DNA of 64,000 nucleotides from assembly GCF_019795105.1 (NCBI RefSeq), contig NZ_JAIMFO010000008.1, positions 87,743 through 151,742 on the forward strand. The letters are read 5' to 3'. The notes below the pieces were generated by a model that saw only the letters and a list, made by a program, of their open reading frames with translations, was not told where the DNA came from and searched no databases. This DNA comes from Collinsella ureilytica. Its GTDB lineage: Bacteria; Actinomycetota; Coriobacteriia; Coriobacteriales; Coriobacteriaceae. Of this stretch, positions 55,289-64,000 are shown in pieces. Each line of letters starts with the position of its first letter. The first letter of the stretch is position 1. The position numbers and the translations under genes are program-made.

Positions 55289-57759
55289 GCTTCATTACCA
55301 GTCAGAACGACACTGCTCCAAAACCTATATGCACTCACAAGCCTTCCTAGGTCTCGTTTCATTACCAGTCAGAACGACACTGCTCCAAAACTTATCTGTG
55401 TGCATATTTGTTTCTCCTAACGTTTCATTACCAGTCAGAACGACACTGCTCCAAAACAAGAGCTTAAGTGAAGTTGTTTTCATTTGGGTTTCATTACCAG
55501 TCAGAACGACACTGCTCCAAAATCCAGCGGTTTTTAGCATCCCAGGTTGCCGCGTTTCATTACCAGTCAGAACGACACTGCTCCAAAACAAGGAGAGACT
55601 AATGAGCAGAGTAGCATTTGTTTCATTACCAGTCAGAACGACACTGCTCCAAAACGCCCAATCCGCCGCGCCGTTTAACAGTGTGTTTCATTACCAGTCA
55701 GAACGACACTGCTCCAAAACGCGCTCGCTACAACGAGGATGTGGCGCAAAGTTTCATTACCAGTCAGAACGACACTGCTCCAAAACGAGTTCAGGTATCA
55801 ATTCCGGTCAAGCGCGGTTTCATTACCAGTCAGAACGACACTGCTCTAAAACCAAAAAGCAGAGCGAGAAAAGCAACGGCGAAGTTTCATTACCAGTCAG
55901 AACGACACTGCTCCAAAACTCTTTGACCATTTTGATTTTGGCATCTCGCGTTTCATTACCAGTCAGAACGACACTGCTCCAAAACACCGGATCATATACA
56001 CTGCCGCCACGCGAGTTTCATTACCAGTCAGAACGACACTGCTCCAAAACTCTTCCCAGTTAATCGTTGCAGCCCCATTCGTTTCATTACCAGTCAGAAC
56101 GACACTGCTCCAAAACTCGCCAGTATACTCTTTAACGTCGAGGGGGTTTCATTACCAGTCAGAACGACACTGCTCCAAAACAGGGGTGTCTGGGCATGGA
56201 AAAAGCCAAGTGTTTCATTACCAGTCAGAACGACACTGCTCCAAAACTCGCCGGTGTATTCTTTTACGTAGAGGGGGGTTTCATTACCAGTCAGAACGAC
56301 ACTGCTCCAAAACGGTTGCATAGTGCAGTCTGTAGGCTATATTGTTTCATTACCAGTCAGAACGACACTGCTCCAAAACAGCTTGACCCGGCAAGTGCGC
56401 TCTATCGCTGTTTCATTACCAGTCAGAACGACACTGCTCCAAAACCAGAAAGTGATAGGGCTGCGCGCACTCGAGTTTCATTACCAGTCAGAACGACACT
56501 GCTCCAAAACTTGAACGCCAAGTGGCAACGTACCGCTTGCGTTTCATTACCAGTCAGAACGACACTGCTCCAAAACCAACCTCACAGCCGCTCCCAGTAT
56601 AAACTGTTTCATTACCAGTCAGAACGACACTGCTCCAAAACCTCGAGCGTGAGGGTTATGAGATAAAAGTTTGTTTCATTACCAGTCAGAACGACACTGC
56701 TCCAAAACCCTCCTTCATGATGTCTTAGTCATTGTTCTGTTTCATTACCAGTCAGAACGACACTGCTCCAAAACTGCCAATTCGACGCAGGATTGATTTG
56801 TTAGTTTCATTACCAGTCAGAACGACACTGCTCCAAAACGTTATTGAGCGGCTGAACATCCGACATGCGGTTTCATTACCAGTCAGAACGACACTGCTCC
56901 AAAACCAGTGAGGAGGCGACATGGGTCTCTTTGAGTTTCATTACCAGTCAGAACGACACTGCTCCAAAACTAGGCAAGCGAGTCAAAGACCTCGCTCATA
57001 GTTTCATTACCAGTCAGAACGACACTGCTCCAAAACTTAACAACCCGGTCTTGCTTGTCGATCGCGTTTCATTACCAGTCAGAACGACACTGCTCCAAAA
57101 CAAAGTAAACGTGAGCTTGCCGTCAACCGAGTTTCATTACCAGTCAGAACGACACTGCTCCAAAACGGACATGGTGGGGCTCCCTTCGTGGTGGTTGTTT
57201 CATTACCAGTCAGAACGACACTGCTCCAAAACAGATCGATTTAACGGCAAAATCCCCGACATGTTTCATTACCAGTCAGAACGACACTGCTCCAAAACTC
57301 CCGAACGGGATACCTGGCGCGTGCGTGGGTTTCATTACCAGTCAGAACGACACTGCTCCAAAACCAACCTCACGGCCGCTCCCAGTATAAACTTGTTTCA
57401 TTACCAGTCAGAACGACACTGCTCCAAAACAGCCAAACAGCGCGTCCGGTGTTGAGGCGGGTTTCATTACCAGTCAGAACGACACTGCTCCAAAACTGTT
57501 CGACTTGCTCAAAAAAGAAATTGATTGTTTCATTACCAGTCAGAACGACACTGCTCCAAAACCCGCTTTCTCGATGCATCCGTATGCGCTTGTTTCATTA
57601 CCAGTCAGAACGACACTGCTCCAAAACCGGGCAGTCATTGTTAGGGCGCGTCGCCTTGTTTCATTACCAGTCAGAACGACACTGCTCCAAAACAGCTCGA
57701 TTTAACGGCAAAATCCCCGACATGTTTCATTACCAGTCAGAACGACACTGCTCCAAAAC
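55289..57759 (-). CRISPR. Type II-A CRISPR array, 38 repeats and 37 spacers
   Basis: The 36-bp repeat reads GTTTTGGAGCAGTGTCGTTC then TGACTGGTAATGAAAC on the minus strand. Spacers are 29-31 bp, period about 66. Orientation is set by the GTTTTGGAGC 5' end that matches the tracrRNA, by cas gene direction, and by decay at the low-coordinate end: the repeat at 55289 has T to C at plus-strand position 2, those at 55488 and 55817 have single changes. The leader-proximal repeat is 57724-57759, where csn2 ends. Three pairs of near-identical spacers occur. Confidence 0.98.
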
Positions 57760-58498
57760 CATTGGAGCAAAATCTTCCCTGCAAAGAAGATGGACGTTCT
57801 GTCTGGCTCGACTTAAGCGACTCAAGAAGTTGCTGGTCAATCACTATTTTAGATTCCTGAATACCACACCCTTGTTCAATTTCAGGCTCCATCAGTAATA
57901 CCGAAATTTTAAGAAAAAGCGCGTGATGATAGAACTCAAGGAGTTCTTTTTCACTTAAATAAAGCTTCAAACCGAAAAAGACTAAGGCTTTCTTGAGCCG
58001 CATATCATAAGCAAAGTCTAAAAATCTATGCAAATTATCAAGGTACGTAGCGCTCTGGTCATGCTGAACTGCACATCCGAACGCTTTAAGATAACGCTTC
58101 ACGTCCCATTCTATATCGAACTGATAACACCCATTAATCTGATGTGTCAAACACAGAATAAGACTCTGGAGCTCGCGTCCCATTGCTTCAAACCGCATAC
58201 GGCTATCTTCATCTTCCATAAGGAGATTTTGAATATGATCGTGTAACTGGCCAGTTAAATCACTACATCCCCATGGCAGGTTCAGAGGATCACTTATCAC
58301 AAGTAGTGCCGCACCCGGACGCAGCTCCTGTTCTTCGTCATCCCAAATAGTAAACGGCTCTATCGCATCTTCTCCCAGTTCAGATAATAAGGAACGACAT
58401 AGACGCGTATAGAGGTGGCGGTTGCCTACCTCTATCACCTCTATGTGATCACCTGAGATAAGGGCAGCATGACTTAAGCCGGAGAAGACAAGTCTCAT
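57737..58498 (-). CDS. csn2: CRISPR-associated protein Csn2
   Basis: 253 residues; the ring-forming DNA-end-binding protein required for spacer acquisition in type II-A systems. Recognisable parts: ELGEDAIEPFTIWDDEEQEL, QLHDHIQNLLMEDEDSRM and the diagnostic KKALVFFGLKLYLSEKELLE ... ISVLLMEPEIEQ. Typical Csn2 ends soon after the segment matching SKIVIDQQLLE; here about 25 more residues follow and the last eight (GFGAVSF with its preceding N) come from the first CRISPR repeat, whose TGA is the stop. It overlaps cas2 by 4 bp. Confidence 0.9.
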   Translation of the reverse strand: MRLVFSGLSHAALISGDHIEVIEVGNRHLYTRLCRSLLSELGEDAIEPFTIWDDEEQELRPGAALLVISDPLNLPWGCSDLTGQLHDHIQNLLMEDEDSRMRFEAMGRELQSLILCLTHQINGCYQFDIEWDVKRYLKAFGCAVQHDQSATYLDNLHRFLDFAYDMRLKKALVFFGLKLYLSEKELLEFYHHALFLKISVLLMEPEIEQGCGIQESKIVIDQQLLESLKSSQTERPSSLQGRFCSNGFGAVSF

Positions 58499-58830
58499 AA
58501 CACTAGAAAATTTTCCATCGTATCAACCTCATCATGCGCGACTTCCTTCCCTGCAATGCATACCATGGTGGCAAACTGACGCTCAGTTACTCGAAGCGCT
58601 TGCACAAGACCTTCAGATGGCCGATTAGCCTGTAAACGAGTCAATGCACTAGCAACCGCCGCCTCATTGAGAAGCAACTTTGAATACACCGAGTTCTGAA
58701 GCATCAAATAGCCCTCTTTAATGAGAAACTTTCTGAACGCTGCATATCGTTTTTTCTGCGCCGCTGTACCGACAGGTAAGTCAAACAAAACAAGCAATCT
58801 CATAAATCGTATCCGGCGTTCTTCGCTCAT
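58495..58830 (-). CDS. cas2: CRISPR-associated endonuclease Cas2
   Basis: 111 residues; structural partner of Cas1 in the integrase. The beta-1 metal-site sequence is MRLLVLFDLPVGTAAQKKRY, followed by FLIKEGYLMLQNSVYSKLL, as in II-A systems. Both ends overlap neighbours by 4 bp (ATGA), so cas1-cas2-csn2 are translationally coupled. Confidence 0.96.
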   Translation of the reverse strand: MSEERRIRFMRLLVLFDLPVGTAAQKKRYAAFRKFLIKEGYLMLQNSVYSKLLLNEAAVASALTRLQANRPSEGLVQALRVTERQFATMVCIAGKEVAHDEVDTMENFLVL

Positions 58831-59702
58831 GGGTTTGTATATCCTGCAATATCATCTGGCAAAATTTGCTTATTCAAAGCATTAAGGCAATCTTGAATAT
58901 ATCGAGAGATGACTGAGCCGAGCTTATATTCTCCATCGCGATATTCCATAGTGTTATTCATCATGTCACCAAGCAAATGACGCTCGTCGGATCCAAATTC
59001 ATTTCCCACCCAATCACCTACAAGACGGTCAACAACCGGGCGAAAGGGTTCCATAAAATCACATGCTAAATTAAACTGATTAAATTCACTCCGATGGCAA
59101 ATGCCGCATTGAGTCAGAAAGCCTCTACTTACAATCTCTCGATTTACTGTTGAAAGCAGAATTGAGTATCCGTAATTCAAGGCTGCATTTACAGGACTCA
59201 TTTGGTCTCGCGAAAAGTCTGATCCAAAAAGAGCCTTAAAGTAAATTCGAGCTGCATGCGCTTCCCGATTCGTTGTATCTCCAGACCTTACCTCACGCAT
59301 AGCTGAAAGTAACAGGGCAGCCTCGGGTAGCTCTCGCCTTGATAGCAATGCTGCTTGTTGGCGAATCTTCTCACGAACAATACGCTGCCAGACTCGCTTT
59401 TTAATCGACTCTCCCCATGCTTGCTGTTCCACGATGCGCTTACTGACGTTATGAGATCCATAAATTGGTAGCAATTGCCCAATGGGATTATGTTTCTCAT
59501 CAGAAACAATGAGGGATATTTTGCCCTTTGATAATTCAGACATGAGATATGCACTGATATTTACCTGCATGGTCTGTAGCACGATGGAGGATATCTCGGA
59601 AAGGTGTACTTTTGCAAGCGTATCCTCCCGTCGTACTACCAGATAGCCACTTCGATATGAGAGATGGCAAGGGCTCTCTATAAAAACAGTCCTAAAGGCC
59701 AA
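58827..59702 (-). CDS. cas1: CRISPR-associated integrase Cas1
   Basis: 291 residues if started at TTG 59702, which has AAAGGA six bases ahead and gives MAFRTVFIESPCHLSYRSGY, matching other II-A Cas1 N-termini; a TTG at 59720 is an alternative. The C-terminal active-site helices include VNAALNYGYSILLSTVNREI and FNLACDFMEPFRPVVDRLVG with the conserved Glu/His/Asp set. It overlaps the cas9 end by 11 bp. Confidence 0.95.
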   Translation of the reverse strand: MAFRTVFIESPCHLSYRSGYLVVRREDTLAKVHLSEISSIVLQTMQVNISAYLMSELSKGKISLIVSDEKHNPIGQLLPIYGSHNVSKRIVEQQAWGESIKKRVWQRIVREKIRQQAALLSRRELPEAALLLSAMREVRSGDTTNREAHAARIYFKALFGSDFSRDQMSPVNAALNYGYSILLSTVNREIVSRGFLTQCGICHRSEFNQFNLACDFMEPFRPVVDRLVGDWVGNEFGSDERHLLGDMMNNTMEYRDGEYKLGSVISRYIQDCLNALNKQILPDDIAGYTNP

Positions 59703-62700
59703 TGCTTGTCCTTTTTTCAAACATTCCAGTTACCGATTGATCAATAAAGGTAACTGGTTTGCTCGTTAGCAATTTCTGATAGTCAGGCTGAATAGCACCA
59801 GAATACTTCGATCCTCCAATCGGACGAATATCAATTTTATTCACAGTAGCTGCAGACAGCTGAATAAGGTTTTTTAGAACTTCTTCCTTGCCCGCTATTT
59901 CGAGACCTGTAAATTGCACCGATCTCTCAGCAAGTTTAAGTATCCTATAGTGCTCCACGTCATACGCCTTAAACTTCTCTACAAGCACACTAAAGAGCTG
60001 ATCAAGTTCTTCATCACTACATACCTTTCGATCATCAAATAGTTTTGCTGCGATCTTCAGTTCACTTTGATCTAATGCAAATTGATTGGCATTACGTGCC
60101 TCTTTAGCACCGGTAATAAATAAGCGCGCACCATTGACCTCAATCAATTGCTTTTTAGAAATTTTCGACCGCGCAATACCATCAAAAGAAAAACCACGCT
60201 GGCCTGCGACAGCTTGCGCATACTCGACAATATCAAAGTCTCCACCCGCACACTTAGAGACCGGGACTGGAGCAAAATCAATGAGGCGCTCCCCCTTCTT
60301 ATTGATGGCGTAATAGCAGAAGAAATATGCAAACTTTTCACTGGTAAATCCACCATATTTGTCTGGGTCAAGCTGGCTTTTGAGAGGTAGGGCTAATTTC
60401 ATCTTTGAACGGGGTGAATATATTGTCTCATCCCAAAACTCTCCGGAATTCTCCTCAGGCATCCTACTCAGAAATACTTGACGGTAGCTGAGATAACGCC
60501 TAATTCTCTTACACTCAAATTCGGCATCCCAGAACACCTCGCCAGTATTTTCATCAAACTTTGTCTCCTGAGTAAAATTCCAGACAATGAAGCTAGCATC
60601 TCCAGGGACATGCTTCTTGGTGTTCAGCTCTTGAGCTTGCTTGCGCACAAAACTCTTAACCACACGCGCATACGTAATCGGATCCTCAATAATCCCGGGA
60701 TAGAAATTCATGACGAATCGTCCTACCGCTGCTGCCAGAAGTGCATCATGCGCATGATGATAATCATTAATCTCGCGGCATTTTATAAAGCGCTTGTACT
60801 TGCGAATATCAGATGAAATGCCAGCTTTAATAGAAACGATTTTGCTGTCAGGCAATTTGCTTTTAAGAAGCATTCTTACAAACTGAACAATCTGGCTCGT
60901 CTCTACAAGCTGCCTTGCAATGAAGCCTTTGATTCTACGCTCATCCATAGTGGAGCGCATTAGATTATTAAACTTTTTATCGCCAATAAGGCCTGCACGA
61001 TGTAACTCCTGCCAGTATGGAGCCATCTTCCTCCGCATAGAATTTGGAAGCAGCAATTCATCTGTTTTTGCCTGATTCTCGCTCGACAAAACAAGAGCCT
61101 TATTCTCAATACTGTCATCCTTTATATAGGCTTGAGGAATAATATGGTCAACCTGATAATCACTGCCATACAGCTTATTGATATCAAGCGGCTTATTTGA
61201 ATACAGGCTCTTTCCACCCTGAATAAAGTAAAGATGAAGGCGTTCGTCATTCAAATCAGCGTAACTACAAGCACGGAGTTCTTTAAGAAGTTCTGTTTTA
61301 CTTTCAGCATTAAATCTAGAGATTGCCCCTGATACCTTCTCATAACGCTTCTTAGTACGATTTTTCTTATCAAGCGGAGTATCTTCACGAGTGGTTTCAA
61401 TAAAGATATGCACTGGAGGTTTACCAGCGATCCTTATTATTTCGTCAATAATTCGGCATGCCTGGTTAACCGTGCGCCGCAATGCGGGAGAGCCTGGAAG
61501 ATCATCGATAGAAAACTCTCCTGCTTCAGACAGATAATCATGGTTTTCATCCTCAATTCGCTGCTTAAACTCCAGGGCATCGTCATGAAGGATTTCCATA
61601 AAGACCATCGTGCGATTTTTACGAGATGAATTGGGGTCACCCTCGCGCATAATGTCCATGATTGACTTTTTGCCATCAGGTGTTTCTGCCTTAACGCCTG
61701 TGAGTAGCCGCTCAGATAGCCTACCCCACCCAGTTAAGCGTTTTTTCACAATCTTTTTGATTTGTTCAGGAGTAAGTTCGGAACCGAATTTGCGCTCCAA
61801 TTCTTCTTTTAGAATTGATCGGTCTTCAAAAATTGTGCTCCAGAGAATGATTGTTTCAATCATAGGAAGCTTGCTCTCGGGCAGTTCATCTACCAAAAAG
61901 ACATCTTTACAAAAGAATCGATACGACTTAAGAGAAGATTCGAACTTTGTTTCTCCCTGGCCACCTTTAACATGCACATGAGTAAACCCACGCCGAGACC
62001 TCATCCAATTGGCAACCATGGTATAAGTCACACTCGCGCGCTCTCGGAACAGCTCCTCAAGAATATCCATGCGGTCGTTGTAATTAAATCGATGCCACTT
62101 GTCTCCGTCTTGTGACCATCGGGCTCCATTTAGCTCATTCAGAACGCAAAACTCCTCGTAGAGCAGAGAGCTTTTCGGAAGCACAGGCTGTCCAACCAAA
62201 TATGTACAATCACTTGTGAGGCGCTGGATAAAACGATGCGCTGAACCCGTCTTATCAATAACCTCTTCCCAATTCCAGGGATACACCGCCGCTGACTCTT
62301 TTCCAGGCAGACGATTTGACCATGCAAACCGAGGCTCACCATGCTTGTCGACTGCTGCATTCTGCTGCGTGAGAGGGCCTACATAATAGGGAATCCTGAA
62401 CGTAATAAGTGACTCAAGCTTATCTTGGCAATCCAATAAAAACGGATAGTGACGACCCTGGTTTTGAATAATGGCGGTCATCTCTTCAAGATGCAACTGA
62501 TATGGAATACTGCCATTATCACTCGTCCGCAAACGACGAAGAAAGCGCTCCTCTTCAAACGCAGCCATCATTTTCTGATAGCGCTCATCCTGTTCAGCGC
62601 CTGTACCATCCAGCAGGTTCTTAACCTCTTTTGCAAAGGCAGCATACTGCATACTGGAATGCGCAGCATTGTACTTGGTATACCCCTGTGCAACTGCAGG

Positions 62701-63825
62701 GTCATAGATTGATGTGCCCTCATAATACGCACCGCGAAAGAAGCCTGAGTAGCTCTCGCTTGCATAGCCGTGTACAAGATCCTTAAGGTTTTTGAGATCC
62801 GCCTTATACTGCTCATATTCGCGAACCTTACAAAATGAGAGCGTGGATCCTGTTACGTGCTCAAGTGCACCAGAAGTAATGGGAGCTCCATCACCCGATC
62901 CGATAATCCCAGATAAGATGAAGGCTGAATACACACGTCGCAAAGACTCAAACAAAGCGGCATCTTCATCACTCAGGCCAGCCAGATATTTCTCAATCGG
63001 CTCATCTTCCGCAAGAGCAAACTTCGCACCGTCCGTCTCGCCGCTAAAGATCTTTGAAAAGTCTGCCTTAAATCCAACAATGGCATTTGCGAGCTGCTTG
63101 CCAACTGTTTTTGTATCGGCAGCATCGAGTCCCAGTAGCCCCTGAACAGCTTCCTGCTTTGCACGGCGTTTTGTAGCTCCATTTTCTAGAGCCTTTACAA
63201 TCTCTGCTACAGAACAGAGGCAGCTCATCTCGCGCTCACCACACCACTCTTCCAAAGCATCACAGAAGTATTCAACTGATGATGTCATTGAAGTATCAGC
63301 GGCTCTGAGAGAAGGGTTATCCTGATACAGGAAGTTCCCTCGATACTTTACCATATGGTGAAGGGCTAAATATATTTCTCGGATATCAGCCTTTTCCTCC
63401 GTAGACATAAGATATGCCCGCAGATGATATATGCTTGGAAATCGCCTGTAGTACGCCTTTTCATCTTTTTTTGTAATGAAGAGCGGGCTGTGATAATCCG
63501 AACAATCCTTCTGCCTATCTTCTTTAAGAAGACGTGCTTGGTTAAGCCGGAGGAAGAAATTTGGATCGACTCCAGAAATCTCCGACTCAAACATTTCTTG
63601 CAGCAAGCCGAGACGCCAGCGCCTCCGAATATAACGACGTCTTTGCCCACGCTTCGAACGCGTACCAGCTGCGGTGGCAGCTGATGGAAATATCCGGCTG
63701 CCCCAAGTTGGCTTACTTTTGAAATAGAGCAGCTCTCCATATATGCTCGTTACTGCCCAGCCCACCGAGCCGGTGCCTAAATCTAAGCCGATATTGTAAT
63801 CACCTTGGATATTGCGTAGCTTCAC
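59692..63825 (-). CDS. cas9: CRISPR-associated RNA-guided nuclease Cas9 (type II-A)
   Basis: 1,377 residues from GTG 63823-63825, which has GGAGG five bases ahead; upstream ATGs would overlap that site or translate the anti-repeat. RuvC-I: YNIGLDLGTGSVGWAV (Asp15). Arg-rich bridge helix: RSKRGQRRRYIRRRWRLGLL. RuvC-II: HIFIETTRED (Glu810). HNH: YQVDHIIPQAY (His894). RuvC-III: HHAHDALLAA (Asp1027). All nuclease residues are intact. Length and csn2 place it near the S. pyogenes Cas9 group. The PAM cannot be read from the sequence. Confidence 0.97.
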   Translation of the reverse strand: MKLRNIQGDYNIGLDLGTGSVGWAVTSIYGELLYFKSKPTWGSRIFPSAATAAGTRSKRGQRRRYIRRRWRLGLLQEMFESEISGVDPNFFLRLNQARLLKEDRQKDCSDYHSPLFITKKDEKAYYRRFPSIYHLRAYLMSTEEKADIREIYLALHHMVKYRGNFLYQDNPSLRAADTSMTSSVEYFCDALEEWCGEREMSCLCSVAEIVKALENGATKRRAKQEAVQGLLGLDAADTKTVGKQLANAIVGFKADFSKIFSGETDGAKFALAEDEPIEKYLAGLSDEDAALFESLRRVYSAFILSGIIGSGDGAPITSGALEHVTGSTLSFCKVREYEQYKADLKNLKDLVHGYASESYSGFFRGAYYEGTSIYDPAVAQGYTKYNAAHSSMQYAAFAKEVKNLLDGTGAEQDERYQKMMAAFEEERFLRRLRTSDNGSIPYQLHLEEMTAIIQNQGRHYPFLLDCQDKLESLITFRIPYYVGPLTQQNAAVDKHGEPRFAWSNRLPGKESAAVYPWNWEEVIDKTGSAHRFIQRLTSDCTYLVGQPVLPKSSLLYEEFCVLNELNGARWSQDGDKWHRFNYNDRMDILEELFRERASVTYTMVANWMRSRRGFTHVHVKGGQGETKFESSLKSYRFFCKDVFLVDELPESKLPMIETIILWSTIFEDRSILKEELERKFGSELTPEQIKKIVKKRLTGWGRLSERLLTGVKAETPDGKKSIMDIMREGDPNSSRKNRTMVFMEILHDDALEFKQRIEDENHDYLSEAGEFSIDDLPGSPALRRTVNQACRIIDEIIRIAGKPPVHIFIETTREDTPLDKKNRTKKRYEKVSGAISRFNAESKTELLKELRACSYADLNDERLHLYFIQGGKSLYSNKPLDINKLYGSDYQVDHIIPQAYIKDDSIENKALVLSSENQAKTDELLLPNSMRRKMAPYWQELHRAGLIGDKKFNNLMRSTMDERRIKGFIARQLVETSQIVQFVRMLLKSKLPDSKIVSIKAGISSDIRKYKRFIKCREINDYHHAHDALLAAAVGRFVMNFYPGIIEDPITYARVVKSFVRKQAQELNTKKHVPGDASFIVWNFTQETKFDENTGEVFWDAEFECKRIRRYLSYRQVFLSRMPEENSGEFWDETIYSPRSKMKLALPLKSQLDPDKYGGFTSEKFAYFFCYYAINKKGERLIDFAPVPVSKCAGGDFDIVEYAQAVAGQRGFSFDGIARSKISKKQLIEVNGARLFITGAKEARNANQFALDQSELKIAAKLFDDRKVCSDEELDQLFSVLVEKFKAYDVEHYRILKLAERSVQFTGLEIAGKEEVLKNLIQLSAATVNKIDIRPIGGSKYSGAIQPDYQKLLTSKPVTFIDQSVTGMFEKRTSIGL

Positions 63826-63855
63826 TATAACCTCCATATGTGATACAGTAACCAC

Positions 63856-63930
63856 GTCTTGATTACCAGTCGAGACGACACTGCAAGTCAAAATACGGCG
63901 TCTGTACGATTCAATAATTGAGCATTTTTT
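63856..63930 (+). ncRNA. tracrRNA, divergent from cas9
   Basis: A plus-strand anti-repeat (GATTACCAGTCGAGACGACA then CTGCAAGTCAAAAT) pairs with the crRNA repeat. The lower stem and bulge copy the S. pyogenes plan exactly: GC-AAGU-CAAAAU against GUUUUG-GA-GC, where S. pyogenes has GC-AAGU-UAAAAU against GUUUUA-GA-GC, a compensated base-pair change. A short nexus region (ACGGCGTCTGTACG), a small stem (TTCAA/TTGAG, 63911-63922) and T6 (63925-63930) follow. The tail is short compared with S. pyogenes. The 5' end is unknown. Confidence 0.82.
63862..63891 (-). promoter_or_regulatory. Candidate cas9 operon promoter inside the anti-repeat
   Basis: Minus-strand TTGACT (63886-63891) and GGTAAT (63862-63867) are 18 bases apart, matching consensus at 5/6 and 4/6. 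Transcription would start near 63855, some 30 bases before the cas9 GTG. If right, the promoter lies within the tracrRNA anti-repeat itself. Confidence 0.4.
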
Positions 63931-64000
63931 ACGCTATGCTTCTCGTACTATTCACTTTTCACGCAATGCTATTCATGCATATATGAGCACGTGGGATATG

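Noticed and set aside
55179-57898. Several open frames of 60-290 codons across the CRISPR array
   Set aside because: They are translations of repeats (for example repeated VSLPVRTTLLQN) and have no coding meaning, except the true csn2 end.
63826-63891. An N-terminal extension of Cas9 to 63891
   Set aside because: It would translate the tracrRNA anti-repeat, and the GGAGG site points to the GTG at 63825.
1-64000. tRNA, rRNA, prophage or insertion sequence
   Set aside because: I saw no tRNA-like T-loop sequence, rRNA block, transposase, integrase or terminal inverted repeat.

Overview
The window looks like a chromosomal segment from an anaerobic actinobacterium of class Coriobacteriia, probably Atopobiaceae or Coriobacteriaceae. 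This rests on the r-protein order, the GlpR/DhaK/PTS gene set, the giant 2-hydroxyacyl-CoA dehydratase-type activase, the Asp23/AmaP set and a type II-A CRISPR-Cas locus. The species is inferred, not shown. Base composition is moderate and falls visibly in the accessory stretch at about 38-43 kb and around 51.4 kb. I found no rRNA, tRNA or insertion sequence.

1-8.5 kb, minus strand: the spc/alpha ribosomal run in transcription order rplE, rpsN, rpsH, rplF, rplR, rpsE, rpmD, rplO, secY, adk, map, infA, rpmJ, rpsM, rpsK, rpsD and the first codons of rpoA. The usual upstream genes rplN and rplX are absent; instead rplE has a structured leader and lies behind metNIQ. 8.9-11.5 kb: the methionine ABC transporter metN-metI-metQ, preceded by a Met-rich leader peptide and a mutually exclusive hairpin pair that read as a classical attenuator. 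11.6-15.3 kb: Asp23, DUF2273 and AmaP envelope-stress genes, the YebC regulator, lgt and a NifU-type scaffold. 15.4-21 kb: a 1,536-residue activase/dehydratase fusion translationally coupled to a TetR regulator with a palindromic operator. 21.3-30 kb: CmpB-like membrane protein, HD hydrolase, DegV, lipid kinase, dCMP deaminase, acetyltransferase, a LytTR/DUF3021 pair, and an ABC half-transporter broken by an in-frame TGA.

30-37.7 kb: a C-rich-transcript (rut-like) spacer, a large FtsX/MacB-type permease with coiled coils plus its ATPase, an LPXTG surface protein, and a zinc-ribbon protein. 38-43.4 kb: an AT-richer accessory stretch with a Fic protein, a membrane protein with a lysozyme-like region, a MazG-like pyrophosphohydrolase and a GIY-YIG/DUF2075 helicase, which I read as a candidate defence cassette. 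43.5-51.5 kb: a sugar/polyol catabolic run (GlpR-type regulator, DhaM, fused DhaKL, Zn dehydrogenase, galactitol-type PTS IIC/IIB/IIA, rhamnulose-1-phosphate-type aldolase) in which the IIC gene carries a one-base frameshift. 51.8-54.2 kb: a COG0523 metallochaperone GTPase with a His/Cys tail and an NADP-type secondary alcohol dehydrogenase.

55.1-63.9 kb: a complete type II-A CRISPR-Cas system transcribed on the minus strand: cas9, cas1, cas2, csn2, then 38 repeats and 37 spacers. A tracrRNA lies divergently upstream of cas9, with the same bulge architecture as the Streptococcus pyogenes duplex. Its most unusual feature is that csn2 has no spacer DNA before the array: csn2 reads through the leader and terminates on a stop codon inside the first repeat. 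Several spacer pairs are near-duplicates differing mainly at synonymous positions, suggesting repeated sampling of the same genes in related phages.
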